Shown here piece after piece: positions 12,601-24,991 of a stretch of DNA of 64,000 nt. Each line of letters starts with the position of its first letter. Within the stretch, counting starts at the first letter, position 1. The position numbers and the translations under genes are program-made. The notes below the pieces were generated by a model. The model was given only the letters and a program-made list of their open reading frames with translations. It had not been told where the DNA came from and made no database searches. The DNA comes from Ancylostoma caninum (taxonomy: Eukaryota > Nematoda > Chromadorea > Rhabditida > Ancylostomatidae): assembly GCA_037903475.1 (NCBI GenBank), contig JBAJFG010000576.1, positions 104,804 through 168,803 on the forward strand, in the 5' to 3' direction.

Positions 12601-15600
12601 TGATAGTTGCATGTCTGCCTTTCTCACCTGTTTCCCCGAGCACCACACTCTTTCCCACATTCTTCGCTCCTTCAATTCCTCTTCAGCTATCATCCCTAGT
12701 GAAAAAAACAACTTATACCAGAACAAAACCTCACATTTGTTGATAGACATCTATCATACTTGTATCAGCAAAATTCGCTACTAGTTTGTATACATTAAAT
12801 TACTGAAATATTATACTGTTATAATCATATTGCCAACCATGTGAGTTCGGAGACGAAATTTCCGTTTGCTCAGTACTACTTATTTGCCTATATGCATTTA
12901 AGTACATTTTTTTCTTAACTACTCCTTGGAAAACATCCGTAAACACAGCTCCAGGAGGCACAGGAAGTAAAGCATAGTCATAGTAGTTAGAAAGGAATTC
13001 AATTATCCGAAAAACATAACAGAGCAAGTGTTATTCGAACAAATGGGCACGTATTTCGAGCTTGGACTGTACGATGGTGGTTTTTGCAATTAGTGCGTCA
13101 TTTACGAATAATATGTAGTCAAATAATAGTCAAAAAATAATTAAATAATAAGAGATAGTAATATGTAGTACAACCCGGAACGAGCTTAATTTTTCCTCAG
13201 CTAACTTCTAGCTAACAGTTACAGTTGGACTAAGAAAAAAACAGAGTAGAAATTAATGAAATATGAGGATAGTACATATATGTACGATTACAAAAATCCT
13301 GCGCATTTGACGTGGCTTGAATTTGAATGTGGGAGAGGTTGGTACTGTCGGATTACTGTATGTTTGGCTCACGTCCAACATGCTAAATAATATGATTACG
13401 TACGTGTACAAGCCATTACTTCACATTAAGTATGATTTCCGAAGTCGAAAATATATGTTTGGCAGACCGAGTGGCATAGGGAGGGGGGAAGGGGGCAGGA
13501 AAGAAATGTGGGGTATTTACCAGAGAACAGATAGAGACGGTCGAACTTTGGAAGGTAAAGACAAAAATTCTTTTGGATCTGGACAAAAACAAGATAAATA
13601 TTTAAGTAATAGTTATAATCCTAAGAAGTTATAAATCAGCTGACATCAACTTTTTATCTAACGAGATCTGTGGACACCACGTTATGTCTAGACGTACGCA
13701 GCAAAATGTCGCTAAAGGTGATAAGACATTTTAAAAGAAAGACATGACATTTTGTGATTGGAATGGCGCTTTATATGTACCCATTCGCACCTACTATAAG
13801 TAAGGACTCCAGTATTATAATAACTATGATATGATACGGTATAAACTGTAGTCGTCACTGCTGCTCGACTTTGTACTAATCTGTACGAAAATCATGTTTT
13901 TCGTCTTCTGAGCATGTTGTTCTCGAACAGGCCCGCAATGTCTGACTTTTGATGATTAGTATGACTTTGTATCCCGCGGTATGTCCTGTATGTACCACGG
14001 AGGTATACTGTAAAACGACAAATATGAGAGAGCGACTAATGATTCTGATAGGAAATTCCAGAACCGAAAATGTTAGCAAAATATGCACCTCTCCCTCGAT
14101 TTACCTATTCTTTCTAATTTATTTACTTATTCTCTCCTTCCGCATCTCTGCCAACAAAATGTAATAAATTTATCTCTTAAACACAACTAATTAAAAGTGA
14201 AGCGTGGCCAAGGTACGAATAGATGCAGAATGTCATTCTACATCATATAGTTCTTTTTATTTTGAAAATTTCTAATTCTGAAAGAAGTTATACAAAAATC
14301 CCGCTAATCCCGCGAAAATTTTCACATTCTACCGACGCGACTTTATACCCAACCCTATCGCTCATTCATTTCGCCACTCTAAAGCATTTCTGCTGTAATT
14401 GACATGCCTGAAATTCTTCTCTGTTTCATTGTCTTGAACATTAGCTTATTTTTTACTCTCCTAAAATTATGTACCACATCATTGTATATGTCATGCAAAT
14501 CAGGACGATATGGGAAATTGTGGTGCGCCTGTAGGACAAATAAATTAATTAATAAATAATTGTATAAATATACTGTTCAATGTCCTTTGTCAGTTGAGAT
14601 TATCAAAAATTTTGAGGAAAATAACGCGAGACAGGAGAAGTAAAGTAAATTCCAAAGAAGAAGAAAAACTCAGAGTCTTCATGAAATCTTTTCTGGGAAG
14701 ACGTGTCCCACTCCAGGAACGTAGAACGGAGCATAGCGCAAACTACATGTGTTCCCTACTCTGAATTCTTTTCTTTCATTTTCCCACACATGCATGCTCG
14801 AGTAACGGCCCTTTTTCCTTTTTCTGTTGATCAATTTCACATGTTCGCCCGGAATTTCCCAACAAAACAACACTACAGTCGCTTAATGCTTTATGTATTC
14901 AACAAGAAATCCATCTGATTGTCGTTGAAATCTCATGAAAATAAAAGAGCCCGTGAGAGTTGAACATTCATATGAACTACAAATGCACAATGGGTGAGAA
15001 ATCATATGCATCCAGAAATTTATTCGATTGCTCACAGAATTTTCGTTGTTTTAGGGGTCTAGACTATTGAATATTGATGGAAAAATGTGAGAAAAGTCAG
15101 TTTCGACGAAAACTTTAGAAAAAAACAAGCGTATACATAGATACGTACGTTTGTCAGGAGTATAATCCTGTTTTGTCTAAAGTTATGTTGTTGAATGAAT
15201 AACAACATGAATAACTTGCATCACAAAATACCGCCTGTTTGGTCTACTGCGCCGCACCGCCTACGCGATGCGGCAGACCGGCTGGGCATCGATCGACACT
15301 ATATTTTTCGTCAAATTCCAAATTGTCAAGTAGCAAGGAGCAGCAGATCGCTATTGAGGACGTCATAGAATTATAAATCGGTTAATGGTCAGAAAATAAG
15401 AAAAATGGAAGCATGTGCGTATGCGCTTTATGCGTTGCGAAATTTTTCCGATATCTTCTGGATCAGAAGCGGTGATAAATATTGTTAGGAAACGAAAACG
15501 GGAGATTGAATGAGTCATCCTTTTTACTCCCTGTTTTGTTCTTTTTTTCCTCCAGAGAGGGGTCATTAGGAGGATAGTGGGGCTAACAAGCAAACTAAAG

Positions 15601-18600
15601 AGACGTTGAAGATGTGTGGCTCACGAATGCAGTTTTTTTTTTGTATAAAGAAGTGGGGCAGAACATGCGAGAGGTTGAAGCATGGGACCCGAACGCTCGC
15701 CCTCCCTTACGGCTGCTACTTTTCGTTCTTGTAACAGGAACACATTTCATGCTAACATTCCAGTAGTAAAGCAAGAGGGGTTGCTTTTTGTATAAATAGT
15801 GTTTTTTTTTTTCAAAGTGTTCGACGGATCCCTCATAAAGTTCCGATAAATTTTGGTTAAATTGAGTGGGCGCTTGAATATCGGGTCACTCTCACGTACT
15901 TTCCTGGTGCATTGCCCGCACTTCCCTCCCCCCCCCCCCTCCTGCTGTTGATTCCTAGTTTTCCTAGTTTAATTCCTTATTTTCCTTTTCCTATTCTTTT
16001 TTATTTTTATTCTTCCTATATTAATTCCTAGTTTAACAAATCAGAGACATTTTGTTCTTATTATTGCCACCCATGCTTGATGGTTTTCACTGAAATAGGC
16101 CCAAATTACAGACATCAAGATGAGCCGCTTCAATGACATCAGACTATTAACTATAACATGTTTTATAGATATCGAAGTGATATCGAAGATTTGCGCCAGT
16201 GGACCAGGCTTTGGAGGTGGTGATGTGAAAATTGGAGACAAGGGGTTTTCTGACATATCAACCCACTAGGTTGGTGGTGGGTTTCCAAAGTCAGCGCTAT
16301 ATAGGGAAACTTAGAAAGTTTGGGGTGCCGACATATTTACGAAACGCACTGTAGGTTAGAACAAAATATGCGTTCCTCAAAAAAGTGAGGAATAATCATT
16401 TCTAAAAAGTGTTATGTTCAAGATTCATTATGTTCAAGATTATGTAGTTACAAGAACCTGCCGCTGTCAAGGCCCGTACCGCACAGACTCAAAGCTTGCC
16501 GCTTTGCAAGGGAGTGAGTGCACTGCGACGAGCCGCCGCACCAACAGCTGGAGTTCCATTTATTTTTCCTCTTGCAACGGCTAAGAGGAGATATAAATCA
16601 ATAGGAACATGGAATATTGTTAGCCCATATGGTTCCAGATTCATACTCGTTGAAGAGTTGCTATTCTATAAGTGGGGTAGTTAACTTGTCGGCTTTAGCA
16701 CTCTCATTTTCTTCCTTAGAACGAAACGATTCGGTAATTTTGGGGCATATCCGGATCTGTGAAACGATTTCCATTCGTACGTGCATGATGTAGATGTTGT
16801 ACAAATAGTAACAGTAAGCTACTACTGCTTAAAGAGAGGATTAGGATAGCTTTAATTATTTGTGGACAATGGATCTCTTATTATGGTAAGGAATGAACCG
16901 TGGCGTGGAATAGAACGAAACAAAATACGCTTCACAATAAATAGTCCTCGATGAGCTGAGAGACCTCAGCGAGCTCTCCGTTAGGTATCAACAACGGTTT
17001 TTGAACCATAGCGGTAACAGAAACGAAAAAATGCAGGAAAACTACGAAATGAGGATGATAGAGGCTATAACCCTACAGATAGTGATGTATCTACTTCTGA
17101 TGTAAAGACGGCCCATGCAAAGAGCTGCGTTTCAGAGAAAGACTGGGTTGAAATCGAAAACAGGATGTTTTATTAAAAATGAGACGAGGAAAACGTGGAA
17201 GGCAGGCATATGGCCCCATAAATTCATTTCTGCTATGTTAGATGAAATTGCCTTTTGGTTGACCGTACTTGCCTCATTCAGCCATTTCACAGAAATAATT
17301 CGGGAAACAATTATTTTCAGCCAGATTTCTACCAAGAAGTACTGCAATCATTTCCTTGTGCAATATGGATAATAGAAAAGTGTTACTGTACTTCGCTGCG
17401 ACTGACGTGGGAAACAATATGGCACAATGCATGGATTTGCAATTAGGAATGCGTAAATGCAAACGACAACACTTTCGGCAAGTAAATAAATGGATAGACC
17501 AATATATAAATAGATATGGATTTCAGAACAAATAATATAAATATCGGCACATTTCCTGGGTTTTCCCAGAGATTCTGGCAGTAAATAACGTGATTTTTGT
17601 GACAACCTATATACCTAACTCGAAGTTCTCGTAAATGTAAGTGGGTACTTACCTTATGATTAAATCATCCACCTACTTAACCCTATGACTCCTATGCACC
17701 TGGAGTACCCACTTTACTTCCTACACCTTGTCCTCCTAGGAATAGACATTTAAGGCTTAAGGACTAAGTGGGGACAATCTGATTTCATCTCTCTAACTCC
17801 ATTTCTTAGAGGTTCCAACTACTTCATTATTGAAGGTATAAGTGGTATAAGTGGTCCCAGCCAGCTTCAGAGAACGTAATAAAAAGCGCATGACTTATTA
17901 TTAGATTGTATATTACTTCCGTAGTAATTGTGTTATAAAGTGGGTGCTCCACGCTGACTTAATCGTTTTTTTTGAGGCGATATTTCCGAAATGAAATAAT
18001 TATTCAGTGGCATTTCCTGGGAATTGCAACCGTTTCTACTCTTTTGCCGGGGATAGTTGAATTCTCCAGAGAAATAATTATTTCGTTTGAAATAAATACT
18101 TACTAAACAACTAATCTCTGAGAGCTCTATCATTTTCAGATATCAAATTGCACTTTTCCTATGTCCCACATGTAAAAATCCTGTCTGCCAACAAATATTC
18201 TAATGAAATAAGGGAAGAACCACAGTAATTTCATTTCTGATATGTAGCTATACATTGGCGTCGCCTCCCGCCTCCTCACTCAATGCCAGTCCCCAGGTAA
18301 AGTGAGGTTAATTAATTAGAACAGCCGTAAATCGCCAAAATATCTATGTATAAGAAATAGACTCATGTCCAGTGTGACAATGAAGAAAAATTCGTCTTCA
18401 TGCTCTCAATTCAGTTTTTACCAAAACAAAAAGTTGTGGCTTCATGGAGATACATGCTTCTCAGCAGTATTCCGTTATCAGCATACAAGCATTGTAAGAG
18501 CTCAACGTTCACATGATTTAGTACAATTTTCTTTTCCAAGACATCAATATTCCCTATAAGAAGGCTGTCCATCTCCACAGTTGATTCAGGAGCAAACAGC

Positions 18601-21600
18601 ACTAGAAGGACTGTTTCCCAGGAACTTTTAATTTCACACCAAAAATTCAGTGATAACACTGTATCAATGTGATTCTCTTATACAAATCATGGTAGTGCAA
18701 CGAAATTTTCTAGTTTTGAATATATCGATGTTCGATCATCCTTTAGAAGTATTCGTAATTTCTTTTTGCTGTTAATATTGTGGACAGAATACCGTGGGCA
18801 ATCCATTCAACTGACCAATTCAAGCGAATATTCAACCATTTGGCTCACACAACCTCACAAAAATACTCTATCCTAGTCGTGCACTCTATATGACCTAAAT
18901 CCTTGCAGCCAGCAGCTACAAACACTCGTAAAAGCACTCAGTAATTAATTACCGTCAGTGTCCGGCACAGATTGTCCGTTGTTGCGCATCCCATTGAAAC
19001 TCACTGGTAAGCACTCGTAATCGCCCGCGCATCTGTCGCCTGCGCCCCTACTGTGCCGAACTGGCAATTAGCACCTTGGCGCGGCTAATTGTACATCTCC
19101 TAATCCCGCGTAATCCTGAGATGGTTCGGGATGGGGCGATGTGGTGGGAATTTTACGGAAGGTGGGTTGGAAAATCGATAAATCAATGGAGGCGATAGAT
19201 TGATGAAAACTCATCACTTTTAGTTTGGCTTTGGATCTCTAGAACAGATGTTATGTTGCATTTCCCATTAACCACCAGGGCTACGAACGCAAAATCATGC
19301 AAAACAAGGCTCACAAAGCAACTTTCACCTCCTGCGTCTCCTGATACTACGTAGTCTTTATGATAACCGATCACACTAACCACTGTTGGCCTGCGGGATA
19401 TCGTTTCATGTGTCCCAGCCCAGAAAGGCGCATGCGGTATTTCTCAAGAATGTGACTACTGGCTGGTGAAAAGATATCCTCCCACTACTCCTTTTATGAG
19501 ATGGATGAAACTATAAAAATCATATATGGTACGAAAATAAATGAAAAACCGGAACAAACATTCTGGTTCATTTTTTGACGAGTAAAAACGAACCACTCAA
19601 TTGGATTAGTGGTTAAGTTTAAAACTAAGACAACTGTAAGTACTACTTTTGCATGGACGCATGGAAGATGGGAGGGGAGGGGGGTCGAACCCTTTATTAC
19701 ATACACGAAGATTTTATATTTTAGCTAATATCTAATTGCTTAGCCTCAATGCAATTCTTTTAATGCTGGAATACGATTATTCCCAAAACGGGCGACACCC
19801 CATACTTGGACGCTGACCACAGAGCCTTTTGTGGGGTCAAAATCGGAAGCCCCCTTTGAAAAGTCGAAAATTTACGAAGTCCCCTTCGAATGAGTATGCA
19901 CCGGGAACTATCGCGACAGTCAGTCATAGAAGGTAAACACGCAAAAAAAATTATTGCCTAAATAATAAACAACAAAAACCTAAAAAAACCAGTAGTTCAA
20001 CCGCCTAAAAATGAAAGAAACTAAAGAGAAAACAATTGAAGTTTCTTCGCTTCGGCAATACATTTATTAAACATATTTTTGTATAAAACAAACATATATT
20101 CACGCAAAAAAATTGAAACATAAAATAATTTAAACAAAAAATATTAAGCGTAAAATTTGCATATATTTACATGTAAACATATATTTACACAAAAAACCAC
20201 GCTGGAAGGTGAAGCGCTGATTTGAATGTAGCGCCGCGTCACAAATGAAACCCGAGCGTTCCAAATCGTACGTTGGCGCATCGTAGGATGTAAAATTGTT
20301 CAGCTTTTTAGGGCTAAAACGAGGCCCAGTTTGCCCGGGGACAGTCGTGCTGGGCCCGTCCGGAGATCCGGAGCAGAATCCTCATTCCAAAGGAAGGTTG
20401 AAGCGGGAAAAATAGCGAAAATCTGAATTAATCATTCAGGCGCATTTTTCCCTGAGAAGTTAAACAAATATTTCACTTTAATTATTTACTCCGCACATTA
20501 CGAGATTTCGCACTGAGTTCGCGCTGAACAATTTGTCTGATTTACTGTGAGCCGTAGTGTAAGGTAAACTGGTACCAATTTAGGCTGAACTACCGTATCC
20601 ACGGCGAATGGACGCTACCGTACCACCTAATCAACATTGCCTTACATGTGCTGGCATCGTCACTTGTGTTCGTACTTGTTCGAAGACTGAGAGATCCTGT
20701 GGTGGAAGAGCTCGTCTGGGACGAGGCATTCGTGGCTGCTGCGGTGTTTGCCACACATCCTGTTCATACTGAAGCGGTGAGCATCAAGAGGTGTATCGTC
20801 GCGGAAACATTAAATAACAGGTTTTTTTTGCAGGTAGCAAATATCTCTGGTCGAGCAGAGCTACTCATGTGTGTTTTTGCTCTGGCTGCTCTGATTCTCT
20901 ATCAAAACTGCATCAGAAGCGACGATTTCAATTCACGCACTATTGCGGTCTTCTCTTCTACGGTGTTCTTGTCAGTATTCAGCAAAGAACAGGGCATTGC
21001 TGTTCTGGTAAGAATTTCTAATTAACAGCCGATCGATAGTCGATATTTACACCTATATTTACCTGTATTTTAGCCTGTCTGCATGTTCTTGGAAGTTCTA
21101 CACTCATCCCATTGTAAGCTACGGAACAAATCTGCAGTTTCACGTGTTTTAATACTTACGATTCTCACATCACTGGTAATTCTATTCCGGCTATATATCA
21201 GCAACTTCACAGCACCAAAATTCACAGAATTGGACAATCCGGCAGCGTTTGTTAAGGATCCCGTGCTGAGAGTGAGTATAAACGCTCAGTTGAAGGCATT
21301 GTCCCAGCTCAGAAGTGTTTTTGAGGTTCTGGTAGGTGAAGAATCTCCACGAAGTGTTGATCACAGCGGTATAGGTGGTTACGTGCAGACTGCAAGAAAC
21401 CCGTTATCGAGCTCCGATGCTTGGGGAGTTTGGGAGCGGGGCAAGGACAGGAGGAAGAGATTTCCGAATGATTCACTACCGGGAACGCACCTTCTGAGGA
21501 AATTAAGCACTCCTCGTGAGAGTTTCTCAACATCCACTCCTCATCAGAATGAAAATTGTGTTTCATGTGTGACCAATAAGGGAGTACATTACGCGGAAAC

Positions 21601-24600
21601 CTCCTAGCCCCGCCCTGGCTCCGCCCACAAGCTCCACCACCTTAGGGGTCGGAAAGGTTTTTTGGCAGTTTTGCAGGGAATCACATACACCACTGTGATC
21701 AGGAGCTCCTGGACTCCTGGTGTCTTTTCCCATGTAAAAATCTTAAAAGCGATTCTGAGGTAGGACGGTGCCTCAGAGTAGATATGAGACATAGAAGTCG
21801 TCTATTCTTCAAAAAAAATTCCTATGTAATGTATCTAAAAAATATATAAATAATATAGAAGTATAAATTACAAATGATTTGGTAACGTTACCATCAATAC
21901 CCACCAATATTTCCAATTTTCAGTTAGCATCCTACTCGTACCTGTGGCTAATAAACATCCGCCTACTGTTGCTACCATACTCCCTATGCTTCGACTACAG
22001 TATGGGCTGCATTCCACCAATAACGAGCTGGGCGGACTACCGTCTCCTTTCTGTGCCTTTGGTCATCCTCTTACTGTCCATCACCTCTTACTTACTCCAC
22101 AAGCTCAACAGCAGGTACGTAATCGCTCGTCGCTGTTTCAGAAGTGTCGCACCAAAATCAATCAATAACGCCTTTTTGTAGGCTCCTCACTTTTGGTGTT
22201 GTTCTCGGAGCGATGTCATTTTTACCAGCTAGTAATCTGTTGGTTACTGTTGGCTTTACCGTAGCCGAAAGGGTACTGTATCTGCCGTCAGTGGGCCTGT
22301 GCGTAATAGCTGGTGTCATGTTCGTGCAAGCTCTGCGGTACTACCGAAATATGGACAAAATCGGCACAGCTATATTTGTCATTGCTATGACAATGACTTA
22401 TCAGGTGAGCGAGAGACTTCCGCACTAGAAATTCTTGCATTTTCCTACATTTGTGGAGTTTCTAGCGATCCGAGGAATGGCGCAGTGAGCTGGATCTCTA
22501 CGCCAGCGGTCTTAAAGTATGTCCACAAAACGCCAAAATCCACTATAACCTTGGCAAGGTCCTGAGCAGAATTGGGGACGTTGACGCTGCTGAGCACAAT
22601 TACTGGAATGCCATAAGGTAATTGCTCTGCTTCCTCTCTACTTGCTCTCTAAACATGTAAGATTCAGACTAAATCCGAACTATGAACATGCCATGAATAA
22701 TCTGGCGAACATTCTGGAAGCCAAGGGGCGGAGCATGGACGCTGAAGTGCTGCTGAGGAAGGCTCTACGCAGCAGGCCCACATTTGCAGTCGCTTGGATG
22801 AACCTTGGCATTACACTTATGAATCAGGGAAAGTATGAGGTTCGCAAATGCATCAGATTTTCCTAAAAGCAGTAGTCGAAGGAATTTCCGTCTGCAGTAC
22901 CGGTCAAGCATTTTCGCATCACTTAAAACCACCTACCTGGTTTGCCGCGCAGCACAACCTACGCGACGCAGAAGATCGGCTGGACGTTTTGGTTGTTTGC
23001 GTTGCAAATATTGATGTTCACTTATGTTTTCTACCGTTTTCTATGTGTCTTTGTCTTCATTCCGAAGTAGCCCGGTGAAAACACTAGCAAAGCATCAGTA
23101 CCGACTCGATAAGCAAAGCATTCATCTAGTCTGCCGCGTCGCATATGTGATGCGGCGCGGCAGACCAGATGGGTGGTTTTCTGTGGGGCAGAAGTGAGAA
23201 GGTGACCTGCACTGTATGTATTGATGTGTAACGACTCTTAAGAATGTTACAACTGCTAAAAAATTGTAGAAAAATATCACTTTTTGCGGAGGTATCACGG
23301 CCGTAATAGTGAACCGCTGTGAACCATGGACGAGTTGTCGTAAACAATCTCTCGCCGTGGTGAATTCTCCACCAATGGGGCATTTTATACTAGCTGCGTG
23401 CGTCAGTCGCGCATCAAACGCACGCATCCATTTGCGAGGGATTTTCCATAAAGACCGGTCAACGCGGAGCTACGTCCTCAATGAAAACAATGCGCGACTG
23501 CCGCAAGGCCGTAAACGCGTGCGTCTGGTCTGCGACTACGATGCGACTGGGCGCTATTCTTCATTATATAGACGCACGCGCGTCGGTCGCACTCATCCGG
23601 TATAAATTGCCCTAATATCGTAAACCTTTTGTCTCTCTACTTACACATATACTTCCTATACTCTGCGGCAAATGCAAAAATGACAAATGCAAAAATGCCC
23701 AGCAATGGCAGCCATGCATGCCTAGTAGCACTAGTAGTACTTCACATGAAGTACTACTCAGTACAGTAACGAATGTTCCTGAGGGTGCTGCTTCCAGTTT
23801 CTAAAATGGACTTCCGAAAATTATGAGTTTTCTTTCAGGAATCACTCCAAGCATACCGGCAATCGCTGCGACTCCGACCTGCAAGCGCCGATTGCTTGTT
23901 TAACCTTGGCAATCTTTTCCAGAAAATGGGACAACCACTGGGTGCACTGGATGCGTGGAAAAATGCCACTAGGTATAGTTTCTCAACTGAATTTGAAGCA
24001 ACTTTGAATATCGGCTCTGTTCTGAATTTCTTCTGAATTTTGTTCTCGATGGATAAAACACGGCCCCGTTGAGAAACAAGCTTGTTGCGCTGTGAGAGAA
24101 AACGAGGCGGGGCCACTGTTATACGATTGGTCCGTTGGCTCTGCCAGCACTTCACTGCCAATTGTCCTCAAACCATGCGCGGTTACACTATACATTACAT
24201 CTCAGTGTGGAGTAAGGTAGAGGTGATACTGAAAGTGACGAGATGACGTGTTCGAATGAACCAATCGTGCAGCAGCAAGCACGCCCCATTCTCTTCTCCA
24301 TGCAGCACAAGCCAAATCAGGGCAAAAGTCGCCTCTCAAGAGCATTACAAATATTACACTACGCCTCATATAAAATGTCCTATTTGCACTCAAGCAGCTC
24401 TTTCAGACTTGATCCCGCCCACACTCGTGCTCTGACGAATCTCTTCGTGATACTGGACGAGTTGAATCAATGCGATGAGGTCCTTGAGATATCCAAGAAG
24501 ATCCCAGACTCCACCGCCAACAGAGTTGCATCCGTTGCATTCCAAATCGGCACCTGCCTCGGGAAAAGTGGCCGATTTCCGGAGGCGGAGCGTCGCCTCA

Positions 24601-24991
24601 AGACGGCGCTCCAACTCAACCCGCAGAATGCGATGTACCATGCGAATTTGGGTAAGTTCGGCTTACCCTGACATGTTTCGCTAATCCGTTTTATTTCACA
24701 ACATTTCATTTAAAATTAAATTACATTTTTTTTTAATTTCACTCATTCACCCATCCATTCGTTACTCATTATTTCATTTTGCTTGATATTTTAATATTTG
24801 TTATCGTAACAGTATTTATTATTCGATGCTGCATTATTCCAGGTGTACTGTATCAACGATGGGCTCGCTATGAGCTCGCTGAAAACGCGTACCTCACTGC
24901 ACTTGCTCTCGACGATGATCCTGGACCTGTTTTGTGGAATCTCAAGGCAGTACAGGAAAAGCTGAACAGAACTAGAAATGATAGAGGCTAG
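3643..24991 (+). CDS. TMTC4: TMTC4-like protein O-mannosyltransferase with TPR repeats
   Basis: Twelve exons: 3643-3828, 4346-4431, 20584-20776, 20834-21007, 21074-21271, 21924-22114, 22182-22404, 22466-22617, 22668-22839, 23839-23972, 24407-24651, 24843-24991. All junction phases agree and give 700 aa; human TMTC4 is slightly longer. TMTC proteins are ER multispanning enzymes that O-mannosylate cadherin domains. Family marks: FVFDD acid pair in the first luminal loop (about residue 40), [71 protein letters not shown] repeats run from about residue 418 to the end ([29 protein letters not shown]). DNPAAF, the MGCIP motif and the C-terminal HANLGVLYQRW point to TMTC4 rather than TMTC3. The first exon is uncertain: the ATG overlaps a transposon TA site, and TTGCAG at 3650-3655 could be a splice acceptor for a lost or distant first exon. 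Confidence 0.9.
4570..4850. repeat. MITE-like inverted repeat, GCGTGCGTC family
   Basis: The left part contains TTATATTAGATGCGTGCGTC and the right part contains GGACGCACGCATCTATTATA, imperfect reverse complements of each other. The same core occurs in the element at 23378-23612, so this is a dispersed family with at least two copies in one gene. The element's outer limits are approximate. A 12-base G run lies inside it (4717-4728). Confidence 0.5.
7288..7753. mobile_element. Mariner-type MITE, 466 bp
   Basis: The terminal inverted repeats begin CAGTACCCGCACTAAGTTTG and extend for well over 100 bp with scattered mismatches. A shared inner block includes ACCAAACCAGGGGTC on the left and GACCCCTGGTTTGGT on the right. 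TA lies on both sides (7286-7287 and 7754-7755). There is no transposase frame, so it is a non-autonomous element. It lies in TMTC4 intron 2. Confidence 0.8.
20040..20200. repeat. AT-rich low-complexity tract
   Basis: Runs of A with recurring ACATATATT and TTTACA-type words just upstream of TMTC4 exon 3. No tandem unit is preserved well enough to define a period. It may be a decayed microsatellite inside intron 2. Confidence 0.5.
23378..23612. mobile_element. MITE of the GCGTGCGTC family in TMTC4 intron 9
   Basis: The element opens with GGGCATTTTATAC and closes with GTATAAATTGCCC. It also shares the inner block TGCGTGCGTCAGTCGCGC, with a diverged inverted partner near 23570-23595. The same core marks the element at 4570-4850. 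There is no coding frame. A separate short hairpin family (stem TCTGCCGCG...CGCGGCAGA) lies upstream at about 23128-23166. Confidence 0.65.
24095..24315. repeat. Imperfect inverted repeat in TMTC4 intron 10
   Basis: GGGGCCACTGTTATACGATTGGTCC near 24112-24136 is partly mirrored by GAACCAATCGTGCAGCAGCAAG near 24256-24278, with further matches in flanking GC-rich words. It looks like an old, diverged MITE. Its borders are not defined. Confidence 0.35.

Larger units (their letters stand above)
4432..20583 (+). other. Giant 16.15-kb intron 2 of the TMTC4 gene
   Basis: The donor GTGAGC follows the codons for TTLTF, and the acceptor TTTAG precedes LNYRIHGEW. In TMTC proteins these two segments are contiguous, so no exon seems to be missing between them. 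The intron holds MITE-like inverted repeats (about 4570-4850 and 7288-7753), a lone transposon terminus at 16339-16351, a G run at 4717-4728, a C run near 15928-15938, T-rich tracts (15950-16035) and AT-rich low-complexity DNA (20040-20200). I looked for nested genes on both strands and recognise none. The many short open frames show no conserved residues. Confidence 0.8.

Noticed and set aside
23450..23605. GC-rich open frame within TMTC4 intron 9
   Set aside because: It is MITE sequence bounded by GGGCATTTTATAC-type ends and does not fit between the TPR exons.
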